Assembly: GCA_965116325.1 (NCBI GenBank)
Contig: OZ220675.1
Span: forward strand, 2,305,889 to 2,369,888
Origin: JAGWBF01 sp965116325
GTDB lineage: Bacteria; Chloroflexota; Dehalococcoidia; Lucifugimonadales; JAGWBF01
Length of the DNA: 64,000 nt
Direction of reading: 5' to 3'
Below, piece by piece: positions 52,833 to 61,545 of this stretch. Each line of letters opens with the position of its first letter. Position 1 is the first letter of the stretch. The position numbers were made by a program, and so were the translations under genes. The notes under the pieces are model-generated. The model did no database searches. It was not told the DNA's origin and saw nothing but the letters and a program-made list of their open reading frames with translations.

Positions 52833-53321
52833 CTACTCACCGAGGATACTCACCGAGGCGTTGCGTAGTTCTCCGTGCCACTGGGTGACCCTTGCCTCGT
52901 CCAGATTGACAAATATTACAACAGGGATGGAAAAGCTGAAGGTTGTGGGGTCCAGCGCGGGAGGATCAATGGTTATGGACCCGGTGACTTGCGCAATTAT
53001 CTGATAGATGGCGTCGTCGATGTGAGTGGCGGGAGCGAGCTGCACATTGACCAATGACTTCAGTTCTTCGTGAAGAACCGACTCAAGGCTGGCCTCAAAT
53101 GGTCCACGCAACAAGCTCGGTATTTCTTCCAAGAGATCATTTATTAGAGGGACGCGTAGAAACACATCGGTGGTTGCCACCACGGTCTCGTCAATGCCCT
53201 CATCGACCCAAGCTTGGGCGATCTCTCCGGCGAGAACTTCAGGAGGTTTCTGTTGTTCAGATTGCCCACAGGCCGTAAGGGTCAAGGCTAGCAGCGCCGG
53301 CAGCATGAGCAGAATGCGCAG
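52833..53321 (-). CDS. Small lipoprotein of a local paralogous family (member 1), probable CTG start
   Basis: A 162-residue predicted lipoprotein. Reading from CTG at 53321 gives a leader RILLMLPALLALTLTACGQ with a lipobox (LTAC), parallel to the leaders of the other two members (MRILLALLLLTA, MRLLIAATLAIA). GGAGGT lies 7 bases before that CTG; the first ATG (53306) has no ribosome site and truncates the leader. The mature part shares a beta-rich core with member 2: IIAQVTGSITIDPP and FSFSIPVVIFVNL. The domain is unrecognised. It lies just upstream of the first hybrid kinase gene on the same strand. Confidence 0.75.
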   Translation of the reverse strand: MRILLMLPALLALTLTACGQSEQQKPPEVLAGEIAQAWVDEGIDETVVATTDVFLRVPLINDLLEEIPSLLRGPFEASLESVLHEELKSLVNVQLAPATHIDDAIYQIIAQVTGSITIDPPALDPTTFSFSIPVVIFVNLDEARVTQWHGELRNASVSILGE

Positions 53322-53487
53322 TGGCCCACCTCCCGTTGATGCTTATGTGGCTGTGCACCGACGCGGCGTCACCCGGGAACGTCGGGATGCTTTGTCAATA
53401 TACCACACATTGCCATGGTGAAACCTCTGGCGACTCTTGAAAAACTGTGATGGACTCCGTTTCCGAGCTATAAAGAGGGAGGTTGAT

Positions 53488-55404
53488 ATGGGTCGATTGT
53501 TCCTTCTCATGGGCGTGATCCTTCTGGTTGTGGGTGCCCTGACCATGGTCGCATGGGCGGGAGGTGCCTCGGCGAGCGGCGACGATACAGATCCAGGCTT
53601 GGGTGCTCCCAAACTGCCGTGCACCAAGCCCAGCAAGCCGACCTTGAGCGTGAGTGAAAGCAGCGGCGGCAGGGTGCGGGCTACCTGGGGCAGTGTTAGT
53701 CATGCCGACCATCATGTGGGCATAGAGTTTCAGTGGATCGGCCATGTTTTGACCAGCAGCGTTGAGGACATTGAACGCACCCCCTTTACCAGGGGTACGG
53801 CAGACGGCGGTTCCAGGTATAAGACCATCACCAGCACCGCCGGGAAATGGAGGTACGGGGCCAAGGTTCAGGCGATTGCTTCCCGAAGCGGCAACTCCTG
53901 CGAGTCGGGTTGGCGCAGGGCCTTCGTGACCGTCACGGTTGACCCGCCTCCCACTCCTGTACCGACTCCTGAACCGACAACCCCGCCCTCCACTGGCGAC
54001 GACGGCGACGACGGCGACGACGGGAACGACGGCGACGATGGGAACGACGGCGACGATGGGAACGACGGCGACGATGGGAACGACGGCGACGATGGGAACG
54101 ACGGCGACGATGGGAACGACGGCGACGATGGGAACGACGGCGACGATGGGAACGACGGCGACGATGGGAACGACGGCGACGACGAGGAAGATAATACGCC
54201 AGATAATGCACCAGCCCCGTCCCGTGTGACTGCCACGCACAGGAGCTGTTCATCGGTGAATGTATCGTGGAGCTCAGTGTCCGGGGCAACAGAATACAAA
54301 GCCACGCTGGGCGGCGCATCCGTCGAAACCAGCTCAACTTCCGCAACATGGTCGTACCTTAATGAGTCCACAAGGTACACAGCATCGGTCAGAGCAAAGG
54401 GGAACGGAGGGAGGTACTCTACATCGTGGGGTTCCTCCCGGACGGATTCCGTCACCACTCCAGCGTGTCCTGATGAGCCGGAACCGGGGCCTGCGCCTCC
54501 GCCCACACCGCCGCCTAGTTTTCAGGTCAACTTCACCAGCAAAGACCCGGAGGATTACCCGACTATTCGAAGCCTGAAGTATGTACTGGAACAGTTCCGT
54601 GCCACCTTCACCATCACGGGCAACGTGCCTCTTATCGACGAATACCGGTTCAAGATAAACACACACCCTGAGAGGACCGGCATATACCATGTCAAGTTCC
54701 GGTCGGGTTGCACCGGCTCAACCCAGTCTGTCACAGACTGGATCACGAAGCCCAGGGGAACCCTGCGTGTTGCCAAGTGCGACCTGGGCACGGGCGACAG
54801 CCGGGGTATGATTCTCTCGGCGCAGAAGAAGAGCGGAGGCACCACGTACTACTACGACTTTACCGGAGGGTTCCAGAAGGCACTGCACCAGAAGGACGGT
54901 CAGGTGACCTACTCCACCAATTGGGTGGACATTGACCGAGCCGACCGGACCATAGCGACGGAAGCCATAAATATGGGGCTCCGTGCATGGGGTGTATCGT
55001 CAAGCGGGGTGTTTGTTCAAGGTGCAAGAGACCCCGAGTTGCTGATCAAGGGATACAAGCTCAGTGATGGACGGGAGTGCAGTGTGGGCATCGCCTGTGT
55101 TAAGCACCGAAGTGTTGACCGGCCTCATTTGGGTGACATGACAATGTGGGTCTCATTCCCGCCTACCCCGAGTTATGAGTGGACGACAGATCGCAGGCTC
55201 GCCAGTCAGAACCCCTATACGTTGGTCTATCTGCCCATGACCATGTCCCATGAGCTAGGACATGCTGGAGGGCTTGGGCACACCATCAACAACCTGGGGG
55301 TCATGCAACCAGCCATCAACGGGTTGAAATATTGGGACACGGCAAGCCCGTCCTTGGAGGATGCTTACGGGATGGGTATCGTTACAGGCCACACCCACCC
55401 GTAA
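53488..55404 (+). CDS. Secreted metzincin-like metalloprotease with fibronectin-type and Asp-rich repeat regions
   Basis: A 638-residue exported protein. The signal peptide MGRLFLLMGVILLVVGALTM follows GGGAGG 6 bases upstream. Order: a fibronectin-III-like domain (about 35-160), a Pro-rich stretch, nine GNDGDD units (about 179-232), a second fibronectin-type domain (about 245-330), another Pro-rich linker and a C-terminal protease domain. The zinc site HELGHAGGLGH at about residue 588 fits HExxHxxGxxH, with a candidate Met-turn in NNLGVMQPAI. The Asp-rich repeats may bind calcium. No secretion system is encoded nearby, so Sec export is presumed. Target unknown. Confidence 0.8.
   Translation: MGRLFLLMGVILLVVGALTMVAWAGGASASGDDTDPGLGAPKLPCTKPSKPTLSVSESSGGRVRATWGSVSHADHHVGIEFQWIGHVLTSSVEDIERTPFTRGTADGGSRYKTITSTAGKWRYGAKVQAIASRSGNSCESGWRRAFVTVTVDPPPTPVPTPEPTTPPSTGDDGDDGDDGNDGDDGNDGDDGNDGDDGNDGDDGNDGDDGNDGDDGNDGDDGNDGDDGNDGDDEEDNTPDNAPAPSRVTATHRSCSSVNVSWSSVSGATEYKATLGGASVETSSTSATWSYLNESTRYTASVRAKGNGGRYSTSWGSSRTDSVTTPACPDEPEPGPAPPPTPPPSFQVNFTSKDPEDYPTIRSLKYVLEQFRATFTITGNVPLIDEYRFKINTHPERTGIYHVKFRSGCTGSTQSVTDWITKPRGTLRVAKCDLGTGDSRGMILSAQKKSGGTTYYYDFTGGFQKALHQKDGQVTYSTNWVDIDRADRTIATEAINMGLRAWGVSSSGVFVQGARDPELLIKGYKLSDGRECSVGIACVKHRSVDRPHLGDMTMWVSFPPTPSYEWTTDRRLASQNPYTLVYLPMTMSHELGHAGGLGHTINNLGVMQPAINGLKYWDTASPSLEDAYGMGIVTGHTHP
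54022..54183 (+). repeat. 18-bp tandem repeat, 9 units
   Basis: Nine nearly identical units GGGAACGACGGCGACGAT inside the protease gene encode GNDGDD. Only the last codon differs between units (GAT, or GAC in the final one). Such uniformity points to recent slippage, so unit number probably varies among strains. Confidence 0.95.
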
Positions 55405-55422
55405 GCAGGAAGGAGCGAAGAT

Positions 55423-57312
55423 ATGAAAGCTAGAACCCTGGCATCCGCCATTGTCGGCATCGCCGCACTGCTCCTGTTTGGAGCATGTGGCGGTGAGGAC
55501 GATGTTTTCTATGAGCATTCCCACACCATCGACACGGAGTACTACGGGGCAGCTGTAGCATCGCTTTCTGAGCGCGTGTACAGCGCCGATGTGATTGTCC
55601 GGGCCACCTTAGTGTCCCGAGAAGCGGACCAACTCAACTTCCGAGCGGTCGAATATCTGAAGGGGACAGGGCCAACAAGCTTTTCCGTAGAAGCATCGGC
55701 GGTGGGAACCAACACCCAATGGGATCAGAACGAAGCGGTACTGTTCCTTTCGACGTCGGTATCCGACAGTTCCCCGTCGAACTCGCCAGGGCGAAGCAGT
55801 GACAGCTCCCCCGCGACGTTTGCCTTTGCCGACACCACAGCATGGGACTATGTTGGCTTGGGGCCGGAATCCTACCAGGGAGATCGACCGGACGGCTACA
55901 CCATCGACTCCAACAACCCTGTGTGGATACCCTCGACAAGCAGATCTTCTCCGCCAAGCGGAGGAAACGGGCTGGGCAAGAACGCACCAGACACTCCCCC
56001 TTCCAACCCCGACTTCATCACAGAATCATCTGACCCTGACGGCACATCTTCGCCGACAGCATCCCTTGAGGACATCAAAGCGATCATTGCTTGGCTGGAA
56101 GGCGGAGACGGGGTGGAAGGGTATTCCGATTGTATCCGAGCCAGCCTTCGGGACCATCGCCTTTTCAGGGATACGACAGCCTACTACGGGGCCGACGTAT
56201 GGGACTATAAGAAGATTGAGCAGCCCATTGAAGCAGGTGCGCCGGCAGGGACAACGATTAATGTGTTCCCGCACAACGGGGGCCCCGAATACGCCAGGCG
56301 GTTTCTCCGGGGACCGGATGCCCATCTGTTTGAGTCTGTCGTGGTGGATGCAGACACAGACCCCACCAACGGCTATTCTATGTCTACACAGACGCTCCGG
56401 CCTCTGCCGTCCGGCGAGTACATCTTGACGGACCAGAGTCAGGACGACATGTTCCTCCCATGTGATTACCTGCCCGAATCGACCTATCTGATATGGGACG
56501 TAAAGGTGTCCGGTTCACCTGCTGATACGACGCTGGAAGCCCTGTTCGACCCGGAGACCATCGGGAGCGGCGACGGGTACATCAGCGCGGGCGATGTGAG
56601 TACGGGCGACCTGAGCCCCAACGACTTTCATGTAGTCGTTGGCCATGTGCCCACGTCGATCACCGCCATCACGGGCGATGCCAGCAGCGTCACTCTGTCC
56701 CTTGACCCGTACGACGCCCTAGATCGTTACACCTTGGAGGTGATCACAGGAGATGGGACCACCTCCCTCACTCTCACGGGCGCTGCAGCGACCGGGGACA
56801 GCGCAGCGGGCACCCTGACCTGGGACGTCGGTAGCAAGCCATGGTCCTCCGGCGATGAGCTGATGCTGAGGCTCACGGTATCCCCGGAGGACCCTGCCGA
56901 GCGTACAAGGACGAACAGCGAGTACGCTGAGTTAATCAATAGCTACTGCTATGACGCGGTGATCGTTCCGATTTGGGGGGCGGTTGGTGATGATACGGTC
57001 ATAGACTGCGAGGCCCTCTACGATGGTGTAATGCCTCTCAGGAACGGACACCAGACAAAATGGAGTCCTACTAATGGCATGGAGAAATGGCCTGGGGTGA
57101 CTACAGAAGTGGTTGGTGATGTCTTACGGGTGACCGGCGTGGATGTTACGGACATTGGCATGTCCGGCCCATTCCCGGCTTCCTTTGCCAAGGTGGAGAC
57201 CTTGACCAGCCTGAAGCTGTCGGGCAACACCTTCACAGGCTGCATCCCGCGATTCTTGTACTATGTGGACGACCACGACCTCAACAGCTTGGGGCTGGAA
57301 CCCTGCGAATGA
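55423..57312 (+). CDS. Large exported lipoprotein with a C-terminal leucine-rich segment
   Basis: A 629-residue protein. The leader ends LLLFGACGG (lipobox Cys about 22). The N-terminal third (SLSERVYSADVIVRATLVS, VEYLKGTGPTSFSVEA) resembles small beta domains of exported proteins. A Ser/Pro-rich linker follows, then beta-rich regions (SITAITGDASSVTLSLDPYD) resembling fibronectin-type modules. The C-terminus has a leucine-rich-repeat-like unit, LTSLKLSGNTFTGCIP, with flanking Cys. It starts 18 bases after the protease gene, so the two are likely co-expressed at the cell surface. The function is unknown. Confidence 0.75.
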   Translation: MKARTLASAIVGIAALLLFGACGGEDDVFYEHSHTIDTEYYGAAVASLSERVYSADVIVRATLVSREADQLNFRAVEYLKGTGPTSFSVEASAVGTNTQWDQNEAVLFLSTSVSDSSPSNSPGRSSDSSPATFAFADTTAWDYVGLGPESYQGDRPDGYTIDSNNPVWIPSTSRSSPPSGGNGLGKNAPDTPPSNPDFITESSDPDGTSSPTASLEDIKAIIAWLEGGDGVEGYSDCIRASLRDHRLFRDTTAYYGADVWDYKKIEQPIEAGAPAGTTINVFPHNGGPEYARRFLRGPDAHLFESVVVDADTDPTNGYSMSTQTLRPLPSGEYILTDQSQDDMFLPCDYLPESTYLIWDVKVSGSPADTTLEALFDPETIGSGDGYISAGDVSTGDLSPNDFHVVVGHVPTSITAITGDASSVTLSLDPYDALDRYTLEVITGDGTTSLTLTGAAATGDSAAGTLTWDVGSKPWSSGDELMLRLTVSPEDPAERTRTNSEYAELINSYCYDAVIVPIWGAVGDDTVIDCEALYDGVMPLRNGHQTKWSPTNGMEKWPGVTTEVVGDVLRVTGVDVTDIGMSGPFPASFAKVETLTSLKLSGNTFTGCIPRFLYYVDDHDLNSLGLEPCE

Positions 57313-57337
57313 CGTGACGTATAATACACAGGAAGGA

Positions 57338-57365
57338 CATCCCCATGGCAACATCCCCATGGCAA
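57338..57365 (+). repeat. 14-bp tandem duplication over a start codon
   Basis: CATCCCCATGGCAA occurs twice in succession. The first copy's ATG (57345), 7 bases after GGAAGGA, is out of frame with the following gene; the second copy's ATG (57359) is in frame but over 20 bases from that ribosome site. Confidence 0.9.
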
Positions 57366-57544
57366 CAACAGAAGAGAGGCTATCCAGGGTGGAAGGCGCT
57401 TACGAACACCTAGCAACAAAAGCCGATCTGGAGAAGCTGCGGGCTGACCTCCAAGGCAGCATCAATTCCATGATGCGATGGGTTGTTCTAATGTACTTTG
57501 CCACTATAGGCATCGTGATTGGGATAGTGGAGTTTCTGCGGTAA
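57359..57544 (+). CDS. Small membrane protein with a coiled-coil start
   Basis: A 61-residue protein: a charged helical part (RLSRVEGAYEHLATKADLEKL, no longer than 20 residues of it clearly coiled) followed by a hydrophobic segment WVVLMYFATIGIVIGIVEFL. This layout is typical of small phage- or element-associated membrane proteins of unknown role. A TATAAT at 57320-57325 may be its promoter. The 14-bp duplication at its start has probably weakened translation. Confidence 0.55.
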   Translation: MATTEERLSRVEGAYEHLATKADLEKLRADLQGSINSMMRWVVLMYFATIGIVIGIVEFLR

Positions 57545-57577
57545 TCAGGGCTGTTGTGACCTGAATCTCCGACAAGG

Positions 57578-57613
57578 ACAGGGGCAGGGTGTTCACCCTG
57601 CCCCTGTGGTTTT
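57578..57613 (+). terminator. Strong rho-independent-type hairpin
   Basis: A perfect 14-bp inverted repeat (57578-57591 with 57594-57607), best read as about 13 bp with a 4-base GTTC loop, is followed by GGTTTT. It closes the protease-lipoprotein-small membrane protein run. Part of it recurs at 61619. Confidence 0.8.
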
Positions 57614-57632
57614 GCGTAGCTACTCAGCTAGA
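57585..57632 (+). repeat. Direct repeat, left copy (partner 61619-61666)
   Basis: CAGGGTG, ACCCTGCCCCT, then TTTGCGTAGCT and CTA are shared in order and spacing with 61619-61666; about 11 of 48 positions differ. The pair encloses the AbiE genes, the 55-residue gene and the HTH-TPR gene. Confidence 0.7.
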
Positions 57633-57647
57633 CTTTTGCACTTCTCT
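57609..57647 (-). repeat. Right arm of the 40-bp inverted repeat (partner 52771-52810)
   Basis: The reverse complement starts AGAGAAGTGCAAAAG and continues CTAGCTGAGTAGCTACGC. It directly follows the terminator hairpin. Confidence 0.75.
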
Positions 57648-57744
57648 CTAAGTATAGTATTCACTTTGACATTATCCAACTAAAGCTGTACGATCGCAAG
57701 CACCTGAACCTATTTCATAGGGCACAATTCTCGGAGTCCATCCA

Positions 57745-58569
57745 GTGGCTAATACGACAAAGCCCAAGCAATCTCTGGTCGGAATCGAGCTGGTTCGGCT
57801 CCTCGCCTATGAGGGAGACCGCATCTTCACGACGGATCGAGCCAGGGAACTGGCACCCCGCGTGGGCCTGAAGGACGCTTACGTGGCTGAGTCACTTTAC
57901 CACCTCCGCAAGAACAATTGGATCGTCTCGCTGCGCCGGGGCCTATATGCCCTGTCTCCGACTGTTCCAGGGGTCGCGGCCGCTCACGAATTCGAGATAG
58001 CTATGGCCCTGGTCGAACCTTCTATGATTGCCTACTGGTCAGCCCTTCACCATCATGGGTTGACGGAACATATACCCACGGACGTATTCGTCCAAACGAC
58101 AACGGGGTCGTGGATTCCGAGACGCAGGAATGGCCTGCGAAGTCCGGGCAACGGCTACTCAGTAGGCGACATCACCTACAGATTTGTGCAAGTGAAGTCG
58201 GATCGCTTCTTCGGCTCTGAGAAGGTTTGGGTCGGCGATGCCCGTGTTTCCATCACAGACCTAGAGCGCACCTTGCTCGACGGTCTCTCCATGCCGCAGC
58301 ATTGTGGCGACTTTGCCGAAGTGCTTCACGCTTTCCGGGTAGCGATGAATCGACTGAGCACAGAGCGCATCACGGAGTATGCCATCCGGTTGGGTGTGAC
58401 GACGGCCAAGCGTCTGGGGTGGGTGTTGGAAGCCCAGGGAGTTGGAAAGTCCAGGCTCAGGACGCTAGCCTCGCTGCCCATCAAGGGCTACCGCAAGCTG
58501 GACCCCACTGGGCCTCGGACGGGGCCGTGGAACAGCCGCTGGATGATCCAAGAGAACTTGCGGGGATGA
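57745..58569 (+). CDS. AbiEi-type antitoxin (type IV toxin-antitoxin)
   Basis: A 274-residue protein. The N-terminal winged helix (IELVRLLAYEGDRIFTTDRA, then SLYHLRKNNWIVSLRRGLYA) and the following AYWSALHHHGL and ITDLERTLLDGLSMP are typical of AbiEi and related regulators. Such proteins repress their own operon and oppose the toxin without binding it directly. The start is GTG with GGAG upstream. The toxin gene begins 7 bases after the stop. Confidence 0.87.
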   Translation: MANTTKPKQSLVGIELVRLLAYEGDRIFTTDRARELAPRVGLKDAYVAESLYHLRKNNWIVSLRRGLYALSPTVPGVAAAHEFEIAMALVEPSMIAYWSALHHHGLTEHIPTDVFVQTTTGSWIPRRRNGLRSPGNGYSVGDITYRFVQVKSDRFFGSEKVWVGDARVSITDLERTLLDGLSMPQHCGDFAEVLHAFRVAMNRLSTERITEYAIRLGVTTAKRLGWVLEAQGVGKSRLRTLASLPIKGYRKLDPTGPRTGPWNSRWMIQENLRG

Positions 58570-58576
58570 GTTCAAG

Positions 58577-59443
58577 ATGAGACCCCTCCGCACCCGTCTC
58601 CTGGAAGCGCGTGGGCGTTTGGGCATTCCTTGGGAGGTGCTCGAACGCGACTATCTGCTGTCCTGGGTATTAGTCGGGATTAGTCAGGTGCCATTGCTCC
58701 AAGATACGCTGGTCTTCAAAGGCGGAACGGCTCTCCGTAAGTGCTACTTCGGCGACTACCGCTTCTCCGAGGACCTCGACTTCTCGGCATTGGATGGAGT
58801 TCCCCAGGGCGAGAAGATGGAACGCTTGGTCAGGGAAGCGTGCGAAACCGCCGTCAGACTGCTGGACGAACACGCCCCCGTAGAAATCTCCTGTGAGCGC
58901 TACACTGAGCGAGAGCCTCACCCGGGACGCCAAGAGGCTTTTGCAATTCGCGCCAGGTTCCCGTGGCAGAGCCGTCTACAGACTCGCGTCATGATCGAGG
59001 TCACGGTGGACGAAGAAATAATGCGGACTCCAGAGAGGCGGCGAGTCATCCACCAGTACGGTGAACCCCTCGACGTGGATGTACAGGTCTACTCACTTGA
59101 AGAAATCGTAGCCGAGAAACTGCGTGCGCTTCTTCAACAGGCGGAGATGTTCGAGAGGCGCGGTTGGAGCCGTTCACGAGCTCGAGACTACTACGACCTT
59201 TGGCGGGTGCTGGGTGAGTATGGCGACCGGCTGAATCTGGGAGGCTTTGACTTTCTGCTGCGTGAGAAGTGCTCCGTTCGGGGAGTGTCCTTCTCAAGCC
59301 CGAGTGATTTCTTCCATGAGCCGATGCTTACCTACGTCGAGGAGACTTGGGACCAGTGGCTTGGCCCTCTGGTGCCGGGACTCCCTTCCTTCGACACCGT
59401 GATCAATGGACTGCGGCCTCAGGTGGAGGGGCTTCTAGAATAG
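58577..59443 (+). CDS. AbiEii-type nucleotidyltransferase toxin
   Basis: A 288-residue DNA polymerase-beta-fold nucleotidyltransferase. Motif I is in TLVFKGGTALRKCYF and the metal-binding pair in YRFSEDLDFS; the helper Asp/Lys region appears in EEIVAEKLRALLQQ and RARDYYDLW. AbiEii-type toxins modify nucleic acid 3' ends (some act on tRNA) and cause growth arrest during phage infection. With the upstream antitoxin it forms a complete pair. No truncation is seen. Confidence 0.87.
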   Translation: MRPLRTRLLEARGRLGIPWEVLERDYLLSWVLVGISQVPLLQDTLVFKGGTALRKCYFGDYRFSEDLDFSALDGVPQGEKMERLVREACETAVRLLDEHAPVEISCERYTEREPHPGRQEAFAIRARFPWQSRLQTRVMIEVTVDEEIMRTPERRRVIHQYGEPLDVDVQVYSLEEIVAEKLRALLQQAEMFERRGWSRSRARDYYDLWRVLGEYGDRLNLGGFDFLLREKCSVRGVSFSSPSDFFHEPMLTYVEETWDQWLGPLVPGLPSFDTVINGLRPQVEGLLE

Positions 59444-59534
59444 CCCCAGTTTTGTCCAAGAAATTTGGGCTGACCTACCCTTATCCGGTGCGTACTGTGA
59501 ATGAGGACCGCAAGTCACAGAAGGAGGCGATAAT

Positions 59535-59702
59535 TTGAGGAAGCAGAGTGATAGCAACAACCGCTCAAACCAAATGAACCCGAATAACGATGCATACTGG
59601 CAAGCGAGAGGGTGGGATAGTCGCCCGGAGGATTGGAAGAAGCGTTCTCGCAAGGAAGAAGACTTCTCAAAGCCGAGAATCGGTCTGCAAACCAGGCAAT
59701 AG
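59535..59702 (+). CDS. Small hydrophilic protein, 55 residues
   Basis: It starts at TTG 59535, 7 bases after AAGGAGG. The frame reads MNPNNDAYWQARGWDSRPED in its middle and is rich in Asn, Arg, Asp and Trp, with a short basic tail. The strong ribosome site and ordered composition support a real gene. It is about 90 bases after the toxin gene and before the HTH-TPR gene. It resembles small conserved hypothetical proteins with NPNNDAYW-type sequences, from memory only. Confidence 0.6.
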   Translation: MRKQSDSNNRSNQMNPNNDAYWQARGWDSRPEDWKKRSRKEEDFSKPRIGLQTRQ

Positions 59703-59779
59703 ACGCAAGAGACATTCCGAGGGTCGGGCCGCTCAACGGCCGAGTGCCCGGCCCTCCACTTGAGACTTCTGGATTTGGC

Positions 59780-61537
59780 GTGGCGAAACGGAAGACAGTT
59801 TCAAAGACATACAGAGCACCGCTCAGCGGGCAAATCATTGGAGCAGTAGTCAGGGAGCTTCGTCTCCAAGATGCCGTTCTAAAGGGCAAGACCGCCGTGC
59901 GCTACTTCAAGGGCGGTCGGATCAAGGACGATAGCAGGCAAGAGATATTCGAGGTCCTCGGCCAGACGCTCGTTGACCACAACATCATTCCGCCGTCGCC
60001 CTTTCTGGTGCAGGAGGGAATTCCCGTAGCGAAAGTCATCTCATCGGCAATCGCCTGGTATGCCGACCAGTGGGATCAACTCGTGGGGTACATGCAAAGC
60101 ACCTCAGCTCCGGTGGACAGGCCTGATCTCGCCGCCGTCGCGTACCTCAGGCTAGCGATGATAGATTTGTCTCTTCGTACCTCCGCAGCCTTGTGGTTGG
60201 CGGAAATGCCGACTCCGGATGAAGAGACACCTCTGTGGGCCGAGAATAGAGGCCGGGCGACGTATCTGCGACGACTATTGGACGGCTGCGGGCCAGATGG
60301 TCCGACGCGTGACCATCTGGCGGAACGGCTGGAGGTCTCCTATACCACTATCGACAACTGGTTGGACACCGATACTCGTCCGTCATGGTTCCACATCAGC
60401 CGGCTCGTCGAAGAACTAGCGCCCTACCATGCCGAACTCAGCAAGGAAACCCTCCAGAGCAATCTTCATCGTCACGACGCTCTATCCGGTCTCTGCGACC
60501 TCTTCTCAGTCCACATTGGGCGGGATGCAGTTGTCGATCTGGCAACGGCTCTGGTGCGATTCATCAGCCGCAACTTGGCCGGACTCAGACAATTGAGCAA
60601 GCTGTCCCCTGAAGATGCTGCGAGACGGCAGTTCTTCATTCTTATGCTAGGAACCCGGTTTGTGGGCACTGAGCATCTGCTGCGAGCACTCTGGCGCCAG
60701 GAGCGCGATCCTGTATGGTCCACAGACTTGCTGGCAGCCTCCAAATCCTGGCACTTGCGGCTCACGCACGTGATGCAGCACTTGGGAGGACTAGACCAAG
60801 CGATGAAGCTTGTCCATGACGAGTTTGGCATCCCAGAGGAGGATGCCGAATCCTTACTGGACCAGGTGCTCCGCGACGTTCAAGCCGACCCGACCCGTCC
60901 CATACCCACAGATCCATCAGAGCTGGATGGGATGACGGTGGTCAGGATCAAAGGAGATGCAAAGTACAGTGCTGGAAACAGGATGATCCAGTACGCCCAA
61001 GCCAAGTCCGAAGGAGATCTCATTACGGCCATCCTTCATGTGAGGCGGGCCGTAGAGCTTCAGCCGGAGAGTGCCGAGTACCATTTTCATCTTGGAGGAA
61101 CACTCGGTATGGCCGGTGAAGTTGAAGAGGGTCTCCAAGAGTGCTGGATAGCGGCCAGCCTTGATCCCACTTGGGAGTTACCAAAGGTAGAGGTAGGCAT
61201 CATTCTGTTGAATGCGGGGCGCGAGGAAGAAGCACGAGACCATCTTGAGAGTGTCGCATGTAACCAAAGCGACCTTTCTGCACACCTAGCATTCAATCTC
61301 GGAATGGCGCGCTTCCGAAGCGGTGAGGTTGAAGGAGCCTTGGGTGCCCTGAGCAAGGCAATCGAAGTCAAACCGGACCACGCTTTGGCCTTGGACGTTG
61401 CCGCTCACTGTGCCTTCCTGGCAGGTGACGGCAAGAGGGGAAAGCGCTTGGCAAAGCGAGCGAATGCCCTCGGTCAATCTGAGACTTACTGGGACTGGCA
61501 GGATGGGAAATATCGCAAGGGCAAAGGGTTGGTATGA
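59780..61537 (+). CDS. Helix-turn-helix and TPR-repeat protein of unknown function
   Basis: A 585-residue protein. The N-terminus (RAPLSGQIIGAVVRELRLQD) resembles a DNA-binding start. A clear helix-turn-helix lies at about 174-200 (RDHLAERLEVSYTTIDNWLD). The middle is helical and unrecognised. The C-terminus (about 411-570) has at least three TPR-like units (HVRRAVELQPESAEYHFHLG, SKAIEVKPDHALALDVA) and ends in a basic tail. I chose GTG 59780 because upstream codons overlap the 55-residue gene and look non-coding; a TTG at 59633 would add 49 residues. It ends 9 bases before repeat copy D. It could be a regulator or effector tied to the AbiE pair. Confidence 0.8.
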   Translation: MAKRKTVSKTYRAPLSGQIIGAVVRELRLQDAVLKGKTAVRYFKGGRIKDDSRQEIFEVLGQTLVDHNIIPPSPFLVQEGIPVAKVISSAIAWYADQWDQLVGYMQSTSAPVDRPDLAAVAYLRLAMIDLSLRTSAALWLAEMPTPDEETPLWAENRGRATYLRRLLDGCGPDGPTRDHLAERLEVSYTTIDNWLDTDTRPSWFHISRLVEELAPYHAELSKETLQSNLHRHDALSGLCDLFSVHIGRDAVVDLATALVRFISRNLAGLRQLSKLSPEDAARRQFFILMLGTRFVGTEHLLRALWRQERDPVWSTDLLAASKSWHLRLTHVMQHLGGLDQAMKLVHDEFGIPEEDAESLLDQVLRDVQADPTRPIPTDPSELDGMTVVRIKGDAKYSAGNRMIQYAQAKSEGDLITAILHVRRAVELQPESAEYHFHLGGTLGMAGEVEEGLQECWIAASLDPTWELPKVEVGIILLNAGREEEARDHLESVACNQSDLSAHLAFNLGMARFRSGEVEGALGALSKAIEVKPDHALALDVAAHCAFLAGDGKRGKRLAKRANALGQSETYWDWQDGKYRKGKGLV

Positions 61538-61545
61538 CTTTGAAT

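Noticed and set aside
54001..54190. The GNDGDD repeat as a CRISPR or origin-like iteron array
   Set aside because: The 18-bp units are contiguous, keep one reading frame and lie inside a clear coding region.
53395..54240. A minus-strand frame with long repeats of VAVVPI-type residues
   Set aside because: It is only the complement of the 18-bp tandem repeat in the protease gene; the plus-strand frame has the signal peptide, domains and zinc motif.
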